From the NCBI GenBank assembly GCA_944470555.2, contig OX104128.1:63185257-63249256 (forward strand): a stretch of DNA of 64,000 nucleotides. The letters run 5' to 3'. The notes under the pieces are model-generated. The model had not been told where the DNA came from. It ran no database searches and was given only the letters and a program-made list of their open reading frames with translations. Position numbers and translations under genes: made by a program. This DNA comes from Heterobilharzia americana. Taxonomy: Eukaryota; Platyhelminthes; Trematoda; Strigeidida; Schistosomatidae. This document shows, piece by piece, positions 56,796-64,000 of this stretch (positions are counted from its first letter, which is position 1; every line of letters begins with the position of its first letter).

Positions 56796-56811
56796 TCTCT
56801 CTCTCTCTCTT
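56796..56811. repeat. (TC)8 microsatellite
   Basis: Eight uninterrupted TC units in the ERCC6L intron. Confidence 0.85.
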
Positions 56812-56908
56812 ATCACATTTGAAGTAGATTATCTATTCATGATCGTCACTTGACTTGTAGATTAGTCATTGTTGTTGAATAGAAGTACTTTATTGTCTAT
56901 TGTATCGT

Positions 56909-57132
56909 GAGCTAACAGAAGTTGGAAATATGGAGCATTGGATTCTGACCCAGTGGCTCAGTGGTAACGCGCTGGCTGCGGAACCTGAAGGTCGCGGGTT
57001 CGATCCCTGCTGGTGTGGGGTGGTGGGTGCGCACTGCTGAGGAGTCCCATACTAGGACGAAACAGCTGTCCAGTGCTCCCAGGTTTCCTTTGTTCCTCCA
57101 ACTGATGCCAGTCTTCGATGAATAACAACTTG
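56909..57132 (+). mobile_element. tRNA-like promoter plus hammerhead unit, forward copy
   Basis: Begins GAGCTAACAGAAGT and ends GATGAATAACAACTTG. Contains a perfect A box (TGGCTCAGTGG, 56951-56961) and a perfect B box (GGTTCGATCC, 56997-57006), so internal pol III transcription is likely, followed at once by a hammerhead. A second copy in reverse orientation lies at 60162-60386 and differs by only a few bases. Sense with ERCC6L, 640 bp upstream of exon 4. Confidence 0.85.
57031..57076 (+). ncRNA. Hammerhead ribozyme, type I with minimal stem III
   Basis: Core CUGAGGA at 57037-57043 (position 7 is G, which the motif tolerates) and GAAA at 57059-57062. Stem II GUCC (57044-57047)/GGAC (57055-57058) with loop CAUACUA. 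Stem III is the self-complementary ACAGCUGU at 57062-57069, leaving no loop of its own. Cleavage is predicted after C at 57070. Stem I GCACUG (57031-57036)/CAGUGC (57071-57076), all six pairs Watson-Crick, extended by GGG/CCC beyond a small internal loop. All invariant bases are present, so it should be active. Confidence 0.92.
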
Positions 57133-57775
57133 GATTATTGTCTAATTGTTGATTTTATGTACTCGACCTTTTCTTCTAATTGATGCGTAAACTAGGTTGA
57201 TTTCAAGGCATTCATTGGCTGTTTTTTGTTGTTGACTGAATGTCAAGAATTACATCCTAGCAATTCTGTGTTAGATGATTTCTAAATATGTATTGTTGAA
57301 AATGATGACCAGCAGTTTTTTTTCTAACATTATTGTGTTTACATTCCATCCGGTTGATTTTGTGGGCCACATCGAGGTTATGTTCCTTTGATATAAAACT
57401 GTTTTGTGTGCATAGAATTGTGTTCAGTGATTCTATTGGTTTATGGGTAATGTTTGTTCCTTGTTGCCTAAACAGTTGACTCATAATTTTTGAGATACTT
57501 TTCATTTAAAGCGTCTCTGTTTTATCTTCATTTGTTCTCCTAATTTCACTTGATAGTTATCAGAACTGATTTACACCACGGGCAGTACAGTTTCATGCAA
57601 TTCTACACACTAAGGATAAAATATAAATGGTGTATGAATTGTAGTCACCTGTCTTTTTGTTGACAATTTTAACCAAAATGTTGCTTTCATATTTATTCTC
57701 TTGTGTTCCAACTTTTATGTTTGTTATTCTCGAGACAGAAATTTGAAAACCACTTTCCTGTTTATATGAATGTAG

Positions 57776-59131
57776 GTTATTGCCTTCCTTTCTGGCCTCT
57801 TTGTATCCAGTAGATCATGTTGTACAGCTTTAATTGTGATGCCAGTCAGTGTTTTAGTTGCCTGGGAAAGCGAATTAAAACGATGGGCACCAACACTTCG
57901 TGTTATGGTTTTTCACGATAGTAGTCGGTCTGATCGTCTTAAAGGTTTGGTGTCTATTCAACGACATGGCGGTATTTTACTGACAACTTATGGAACACTT
58001 GTTTCGAGTGTAAAAGATCTGTCGACTGATTTGAACGCGAATCCTGAATTTCTAAGATCGAAAAAGTCAGCTTATGAAGCAGATGTTGATGATATTCTTA
58101 CCAGAACTGGTAAAGAGTTCCATTGGACTTATTTAATACTAGATGAAGCACATAAAGTGAAAAATCCATCCGCTAAAATGACTAAAGCAGCTCAGGCAAT
58201 TTGTGCAGATCATTGTGTCCTGTTGACTGGTACTGCTGTTCAGAATAATCTTAAGGAATTATGGTCTCTATACAATGTGACTCATCGTGGTCAACTTTTG
58301 GGTACACAGAAAACATTTTCTATGGAATATGACAAACCAATATCTCGTGGACGTGAAAAAGATGCTAGTCGTGCAGAAAAAGTACACGGTCAATTGATGG
58401 CTGAAAGTCTACGACGAATTATAGATCCCTACTTTTTAAGACGAACAAAAGCTGAAGTTTTGTCGAAAAATTATAACATGAATGCAGTTGTACCAATTAA
58501 AGATGTAATGCCGCGTAAAACAGAAATTGTACTCTGGATTTACCTGAGTTCAATACAAGAGTCTATATATCAGGACTTTTTACAATTGGATCATGTAAAA
58601 GAATTACTCATGAATCGTACAACACGTTCACCATTAATGGAATTGATAATTTTGAAAAAAATCTGTGATCATCCACGTCTCCTGTCGACAGAACAATGCT
58701 TAAATCTTAACCTACACTATGATGATAAGAATATTGATAACAATGATAATTATCATATTGATAAAGTCTCACATAAAATACACTTTCCTCCAGCAGAACA
58801 GTTAATTAAAGAATCTGGAAAATTTGCATTTCTACACTGTTTAATGAAGCAATTTCTAAAAGAATTACAATCGAATCCACAAAAAGATTCACCACGTACA
58901 TTAATATTTTCACAAAGTTTAAAATTTCTTGATATGGCAGAGAAAGTGATTTTAAACATAACATGTCCAATGAATGATGATTTATCAAATAATGACAATA
59001 ATATCAAGTGTCTAACTAAACATCGTGTTCTACGATTAGATGGTCGAACATCAAAAGTATGCGATCGTTTGAATATAATTAATAAATTTCAAAATGATAA
59101 ATCCTATACAGTTATGCTTTTAACTACCCAA
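57776..59131 (+). CDS. ERCC6L: ERCC6L/PICH-like, exon 4 (SNF2 ATPase lobes 1 and 2)
   Basis: 452 codons from GAATGTAG/GTTATT to ACCCAA/GTAAGT, phase 0 at both ends. Helicase motifs in order: Ia (ALIVMPVSVLVAWESELKRW), II as LDEAH at 58138-58152, III LLTGTAVQNNLKELW, PYFLRRTKAEV (the SNF2 lobe hinge), KKICDHPRLL, IV RTLIFSQSLKFLDMAEKV, and LRLDGRTS. Motif V begins at the end (VMLLTTQ) and is completed by VGGVGLT in exon 5, so the split runs through motif V. An Asn/Asp-rich insert (near 58,725-58,760) and a second near 58,975-59,000 lie in lobe 2. The start must be the splice acceptor, since the ATG at 57836 would lose part of motif Ia. Confidence 0.93.
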
Positions 59132-59224
59132 GTAAGTAATGAAAAGAAAGTTGATTTTCTTTATTATTGTAAGTTTTGTTGTGAATTTACTCATTTTTGT
59201 AATACATCACTTTATTTGCACTTC

Positions 59225-59590
59225 TACTATGTAAGTATGGCCCGAGGTGGCCAGACTAAAACATTGCACCAATGTATTAAGTCGCTGACTGTTGGTTTAA
59301 GCCATGTAGGACGATGCAGACTAGGTGGTTGGGGTCCGCAGGACAGAACTGATGTCAGTGGCGCAGATGTATACACACATTATCCTCATCTTATCAACTC
59401 TATACCGAATCTCACCATTTTGTCACTCCTCTTTCCTTTCTTCTCATACTTTATATTTCTTTTGACTGCATTCACTTATCTTCATCTTTCACCTCACTAC
59501 CTTTCTACTTGATGAACTGACGTGAGGTGTGGCAACTCGGACGGTTACGCAGTAATGCCTGGTCCTATGTTGATAATGATGGTGATGATG
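59225..59590 (+). repeat. Non-LTR retroelement 3'-end fragment (plus copy)
   Basis: Opens with ARGGQTKTLHQCIKSLTVGL and SHVGRCRLGGWGPQD, the C-terminal block also seen in the decayed copy at 10.6 kb, then a pyrimidine-rich 3' UTR, and ends GGTCCTATGTTGATAATGAT with more GAT-like triplets. Matching minus copies at 53.65 kb and 51.05 kb show that this 3' piece is dispersed on its own. Confidence 0.75.
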
Positions 59591-60156
59591 ATATCATTAA
59601 TATGTCACTATGCTCAACTGTAGATCTTCTGTTTAACTAGTAAGTTTCTTCGCCCTATTACTTAGACATTTTACTAAGCCAACTTTAACTAACATAGTGT
59701 GAGATCCATTGTATAGGATGTATTTTCACTTGTGTTATCCCGGCGTAGTATATTAGAACAAATAACAAAATAAACAAATATTTTGTATTATTCCTCAGCG
59801 TTTCGATCTTTCTAGGAAGATCCTTTTCAAGAGTATGAATCTGACACTAAGTTTTCAGGTTAGTATTCAAGTTTCGGTACATAAAGTGGTGACCTTTACA
59901 ATCATCAAATTACATAGTGATATGCAGCAAAGATCAATGTAATACAGGTGAGTGAATAAGCAACTCGGTCAGAGAGGTTTTACTTCCGTTGTACAAGTAA
60001 AGTGGAACAAAAAAATAGGGTGGGGAAATTTTTAGTTCGTCTATGAAAAGTACAATGGGGTTGTGAGACATCAAGGGTGAGAAAGAATATATTACTAGTT
60101 TGGAAGGATGAATATTTGAAGATGAGACAATATATCTTAAATAAATAATAATAATG

Positions 60157-60438
60157 ATATTTCAAGTTGTTATTCATCGTAGACTGACATCAGTTGGAGG
60201 AACAAAGGAAACCTGAGAGCACTGGACAGCTGTTTCGTCCTAGTATGGGACTCCTCAGCAGTGCTCACCCACGACCCCACACCAGCAGGGATCGAACCCG
60301 CGACCTTCAGGTTCCACGGCCAGCGCGTTACCACTGAGCCACTGGGTCAGAATCCAGTGCTCCATATTTCCGACTTCTGTTAGCTCCAACTGTTCCTCCA
60401 GCTGATGTCAGTCTACGATGAATAACAACTTGAAATAT
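60157..60438 (-). mobile_element. tRNA-like promoter plus hammerhead unit, reverse copy bounded by 48-bp inverted repeats
   Basis: On the minus strand: A box, B box and hammerhead as in the forward copy. Here the unit is bounded by inverted repeats, 60157-60204 and 60391-60438, 48 bp each with one mismatch (both carry GTTCCTCCARCTGATGTCAG or its complement). So the normal 3' end of the unit (GTTCCTCC...ACAACTTG) is also present, flipped, in front of its 5' end. This is a foldback arrangement not seen in the forward copy. Confidence 0.85.
60220..60264 (-). ncRNA. Hammerhead ribozyme, minus strand
   Basis: Same fold as the forward copy: CUGAGGA (plus-strand complement 60252-60258), GAAA, stem II GUCC/GGAC, self-complementary stem III ACAGCUGU. 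Stem I is GCACUG/CAGUGC (60264-60259 with 60225-60220) and extends by two more pairs (GA/UC), so it is longer than in the forward copy. Cleavage is predicted between the bases complementary to 60226 and 60225. Antisense to ERCC6L, so it acts only in its own transcript. Confidence 0.9.
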
Positions 60439-60639
60439 TTCCAAATCTCCACAACTCCCTCAAAAAATAATAATGATAGCCATAAATGTATTTTTGGTAA
60501 CACTTGAAGTATGAGTGATAACAAAATGGATTATGTTATGGTTCACCCAGTGCATATGACTCAGAGAGTAGTGTAAAATTGATGAAAATAGTAGATCAAT
60601 AAGGTGTATGTAATAGGACTAGACAATCTACCTTCTCTT

Positions 60640-61110
60640 CAGATATTATTTATAACTGCCTAGGCGAGTCATTAATGTTTGCTATATTAGTGGGATGTCT
60701 AACCCATCTTTTCTGTTGGCCGAAAACGGATATGAGCAGATGTGCAAAGCTTCTGCAATGGTCCGCTCTTTGTGAGAGAGAAAACCCTTTTGCAGAACTT
60801 TTGTCTGTTCGAATGATATTTTATGACCTGAATATAGGGCATGAGCTGCGATAGCAGAGCTTTTTTCAAGTTTTTCTAGATCATAGGAATTTTTTGATGG
60901 TTTTTTGGAACTTCTGCCATGTTCGGCTAGACGTGTTAGTACTTGACGTGATGTCTCTCCAATATATGTGGCATCGCATTCACTGCAGTGTACCTTATAA
61001 ACACAGTTTTGTTGTTCCAAATGAGGAATCGGATCTTAATTTACACAAGTGTGAGTGTAATGTATTCGTCACCTTAAAGAATACTCTGATGTTGTAACGG
61101 TTAAGGATAC
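60640..61110 (-). mobile_element. Penelope-like element fragment with GIY-YIG endonuclease
   Basis: A 112-codon frame (61020-60682) reads CVYKVHCSECDATYIGETSR, the GIY-YIG core with the Cys pair typical of Penelope-like elements, then RLAEHGRSSKK, AAHALYSGHKISF and KERTIAEALHI, ending in a natural stop after GLDIPLI. Just upstream another frame gives FKVTNTLHSHLCKL, the usual region before GIY-YIG, so one frameshift separates them. RT is absent. Orientation is the same as the ribozyme unit that follows 240 bp downstream on this strand. Confidence 0.85.
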
Positions 61111-61929
61111 GTCTTATTTCCTCTGAAGTGTGAGATCATTTGTAGTTTGTGTAAGAATTCGAGTGTCAAGTTATGTAAACTTCTGTCTTGTTTTTGTTTT
61201 ATTCTACAGTCCATTACTAACTCTTCTTCATCTTTTTCCAATCCATAGGTAAATTGAATTGTATTGACTACTGAATTTAGATGTGTAGAGAAACTAAATG
61301 CCCGTATTATAACACTTTAAACGCGCCGTCTACATATCCAAGCCATACTTTTGGAGCAGGACTAAATGTCATGACAGCCATCCGTTCCCAACTATCTATA
61401 AATATGTCTAATAGATGTATGTAAAATCATATTGGGATGATGATTCAGCCATTGGATGATAAATTAAAGTTCATTCCAACTGTTTCACTTTTCGTTAGTG
61501 TCAGCGGTTACACTGACCAGTGTTAGATCTCATAAAACCCTTGTTCACATGTCTACACAGCAACATCAGATCCTATGTTGTTATTGCCTGAGTGACATGT
61601 CTAAAAACAATTTGGATGACTTTTTAACAACTACTGAACACCACTGTCAATACGATAGGTGTAGTTTGTTACCATCTAGGAGTGGTTACCGGGTTATACA
61701 CTGTTAGTGTGAATGTGTGACACATTTGTCGTAGTTTCTAGTTTCATTTGACATCACTTTCAAGCTCATTAGTTTAATACCTGACATCGGATCAATTTAT
61801 TTTCATCGGGATTACTATTAATTGCAACGTAACTAAAATTTTGTTTGCCTCTAAAAGCACTTTTAATGTAATTCTAGTATTTTGAAACAGTTGACGTGAA
61901 TAAAAGCAACCTACTTTTTTAAGATATTG

Positions 61930-62480
61930 CTTGACACATAGTCGTTAAAAGTACGAGATGTAAGGTTGAGTTGATATTATGCAGAACAATAGGTTATCCA
62001 TACGTAAATAATCTCTTGTTTTGCGTCTCAGTCCACACTGTTCTTGATTTTCATATTTCGGAGTCGCTATGTTATTGATGTCCGTAACTCCTTTAGATAA
62101 TGGCTTTATTTCAGCATCCTCTACTTTCTCATCAAACAACGTAACATTCATCTTACCAATCTAAAACTTCACCTTATTGGTATGCAGTTCAAACTCTTCA
62201 GTGCGTTTTAGAGTGGTTTCCAGATGTTTCAGATGGTCTTCTTCAGATAAACTTATACACCATGAGGTCATCACCGCATACCTTTACATTGCTTAGATTC
62301 CTCAGCAGTAACTTCATCAATCAACTGAATGTAAACGATGCTCCTGCAAGTCCAAAAGGTATTCACCTAAATCAGCACTTTTTCTGCCCCAAAATGAAAG
62401 CTGTTGTCTCCCTGTCACCTTTCATTGGCGATTACCAGTACCCGGAGCATAAGTTCCAAACTGTGAATAGTGAGGATTTC
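61930..62480 (-). mobile_element. Ty3/gypsy reverse transcriptase fragment
   Basis: Minus-strand frames give, in order, REKTAF-like sequence (RETTAFI), PFGLAGAS (family form PFGLTNAP), LIDEVTAEES, then DDLMVY for YVDDL.V, and IKPLSKGVTDINNIATPK for the palm-thumb junction (IKPLP.KV.AI...P.P). Stops and small indels throughout. A short fossil unrelated to exon function. Confidence 0.72.
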
Positions 62481-62749
62481 TAAAGACGGTCTTAGTGTCT
62501 CGGTCACCGTTGACATTGTACATAGTTTCAAATCGATGACTGTTGTCGCCTTTTATATTTCTCTTTAATATTATGTATTCTTTTTGTCGGATTTCCCACC
62601 AGTCGATCGTTATTGCTTTCTATTTGTCTTTACATACTACTTATAAATGCATTCTTATAAATAGCTGTCACTACAATATGATTTAATGCTTGCTTTTACC
62701 TCAAGCCAATTTAATATAGATTCTTATCTTATCAAAATTTTTGTTTCAG

Positions 62750-64000
62750 GTTGGTGGTGTTGGTTTGACAATTACAGCAGCCAATCGTGTCATCATTCTT
62801 GACCCTTGTTGGAATCCTGCTGTAGATGCACAAGCTGTAGATCGTGCTTACAGAATAGGCCAGAAGTTAGATGTGGTGGTTTACCGGTTGATAACGTGTG
62901 CTACTGTTGAAGAAAAGATTTATCGTCGTCAAATATTTAAGGACTCCGTAATACGTCAGACAACTGCACCAGGTCAAAACAAAACAGATCTAGATCCATA
63001 TCGCTATTTTAGCCGCCAAGAGTTGTTTGAATTGTTCAGGTTAGGTGACACACGTGTTTCGGAGACTAAACGACAGCTTGATTTATTGCATGATGGTTCA
63101 GATAAATGGTGTGACGACTCCATTAATCCACATTTAAACTTTCTATGCGGTGATGAATTGAAACATGCTATATATGGCCTGTCATTCCATGATTTGATGT
63201 TTAGTAAAGAGTCGATTAACGATGGTCCCATTGATACAGATCAGGAGAAATTGTATGTCATAGGACGTCGTGTTGCTGCTGAACGTGCAATAGCCGAGGA
63301 GTGCGCTGCTGAAGGAAGAATAATCAATAAAGAACCATCAATAATAGTAGGAAATACTGTGCAATCTTTGCCTACACAAACGGCGAATCCTAATTTGCAG
63401 ATTCGATTCCCACCGTACAGTTATAATAATAATGACAATCATCATACTGATCAAGCTTTGTTGAATCAGTTGTTTAAACCTTCGAAGGCTGATACTCACA
63501 GACCTATGTTTAATAGACCAATAACTAAACAGTTGAATGTAAAAGATACATTAATGGATAATCCACAGTCTATTTGCCAAACTACGGCAGATGTTAGTAA
63601 AATCCCTGTTTTAACTGATACAACTCTTCCATATAAATACGAAAGTCGTATTCCAAATGTGCCTGTGTTAAATAGTAGGGTAGAACATCGATTAAATGAT
63701 CAAAAGTATCTGGTAGATTCCCACGGAATAGGTGGATCTATCTCACCTACAGTAGAAAGTCACGTTCAAGGCACCACCAAAATTCCAGTTGCAGAAGAGT
63801 GTATTGAAATTAGTAATTCTTCTAGTGAAGATGATTTTGATGATGACATCCTCAATAAACCTGCTAGTGGATTAGGTACTCATTCAAATTCTACTATAGA
63901 TCTTATTAATGTAGATGAGTCGATTGCACAAAGTTTACGAGAAATGAGTATAACACAGACAACACCTGTAAAATCCAATCACATGTCTGATGAGAAAAAC
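62750..64000 (+). CDS. ERCC6L: ERCC6L/PICH-like, exon 5 (motifs V-VI and C-terminal region, partial)
   Basis: Opens at TTTCAG/GTTGGT, phase 0, and stays open for 417 codons to the window edge, where it is cut. Completes motif V (VGGVGLTITAANRVIILDP) and holds motif VI (QAVDRAYRIGQ), the SNF2 brace (VVVYRLITCATVEEKIYRRQIFK) and the YFSRQELFELF segment found just after it in ERCC6-type proteins. The C-terminal part is low in complexity, Asn/Ser/Asp-rich, with two hydrophobic-acidic stretches. With the earlier exons this gives at least 1,146 residues; vertebrate ERCC6L is about 1,250. Confidence 0.92.
63803..63922 (+). other. Two candidate SUMO-interacting motifs in the ERCC6L-like tail
   Basis: ECIEISNSSSEDDFDDD (from 63803) and TIDLINVDES (63896-63922) each pair a short beta-type hydrophobic core with acidic or Ser residues, the usual SIM form. 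Vertebrate PICH is reported to contain SIMs that bind SUMOylated centromeric proteins. Function here is inferred from pattern only. Confidence 0.45.

Larger units (their letters stand above)
50267..57775 (+). other. ERCC6L intron 3 (7.5 kb), repeat-filled
   Basis: Bounded by GTAAGC and ATGTAG. Contents from left: retroelement 3'-end fragment (51.05 kb, minus), Sm-alpha-like hammerhead SINE (52.58 kb, plus), foldback element (52.79 kb), second 3'-end fragment (53.65 kb, minus), decayed Penelope-like element (54.6-56.0 kb, plus), and tRNA-like/hammerhead unit (56.91 kb, plus). Short frames elsewhere (51367, 53032) look random. Confidence 0.85.
59132..62749 (+). other. ERCC6L intron 4 (3.6 kb), repeat-filled
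   Basis: Bounded by GTAAGT and TTTCAG. Holds a retroelement 3'-end fragment (59.2-59.6 kb, plus), the reverse tRNA-like/hammerhead unit (60.16-60.44 kb), a Penelope-like GIY-YIG fragment (60.64-61.1 kb, minus) and a Ty3/gypsy RT fragment (61.9-62.5 kb, minus). 59600-60150 and 61110-61930 hold nothing recognised. Confidence 0.85.

Noticed and set aside
56943..57018. Possible functional tRNA gene (perfect A and B boxes)
   Set aside because: The anticodon and acceptor arms do not close into a tRNA and the sequence runs straight into a hammerhead. It is the promoter part of a repeat, with a second copy at 60.3 kb.
57836..57838. ATG at 57836 as a separate gene start for the helicase
   Set aside because: The frame is open upstream to a good splice acceptor at 57775 and the residues between complete motif Ia; starting here would also lose the Walker A coded by exon 3.
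1..64000. CRISPR arrays, rRNA genes, bacterial operons
   Set aside because: No spaced direct repeats, no rRNA signature and no bacterial gene order; introns, SINEs and retroelements show a eukaryotic genome.

Overview
This is eukaryotic, repeat-dominated DNA, best read as the nuclear genome of a schistosome-type trematode (Schistosoma or a close relative). The evidence is: (i) Sm-alpha-type hammerhead ribozymes joined to a pol III promoter; (ii) a split helicase gene whose first two introns are only 37 and 50 bp while the later ones are 7.5 and 3.6 kb, the 5'-small/3'-large skew described for schistosomes; (iii) the particular mix of RTE-like, CR1-like, Penelope-like and Ty3/gypsy remnants. 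No bacterial operon, rRNA or CRISPR is present. The species call is inference.

Layout. 1-4.6 kb: remnant of a Ty3/gypsy pol gene (RNase H, integrase, C-terminal tail). 4.96-6.4 kb (minus): an intronless STE24/ZMPSTE24 CAAX prenyl protease with its frame broken near both ends. 7.0-10.8 kb: two head-to-tail decayed copies of one EN+RT non-LTR family. 10.88-11.28 kb: a 401-bp MITE-like element with terminal inverted repeats. 11.3-16.6 kb: mostly unrecognised, with a probable Ty3 gag scrap. 17.16-22.72 kb (plus) and 31.63-37.19 kb (minus): two almost identical 5.56-kb copies of a dead non-LTR retrotransposon forming a giant inverted repeat around an 8.9-kb spacer. The spacer holds a 5'-truncated RTE element (26.39-28.95 kb, minus) whose 845-codon ORF is still open. 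38.5-42.1 and 42.1-47.6 kb: an old and a younger copy of one CR1-like element, head to tail. 49.3-64 kb: the best gene in the window, an ERCC6L/PICH-like SNF2 translocase in five exons, running off the right edge.

The two long ERCC6L introns hold most of the unusual material: three hammerhead ribozymes, Penelope-like fragments with RT or GIY-YIG sequences, a foldback element, retroelement 3'-end fragments and a Ty3 RT scrap. Two ribozyme units lie in opposite orientation on either side of exon 4, so the pre-mRNA could fold across that exon. In two places a Penelope-like coding fragment lies upstream, in the same orientation, of a ribozyme unit, the order expected if the unit is or resembles a Penelope-like terminal repeat.

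Only ERCC6L and STE24 look like host genes. Apart from the RTE ORF, every retroelement reading frame seen carries stops, frameshifts or lost catalytic residues. All calls were made by eye; family names rest on recognised motifs, not on database searches.
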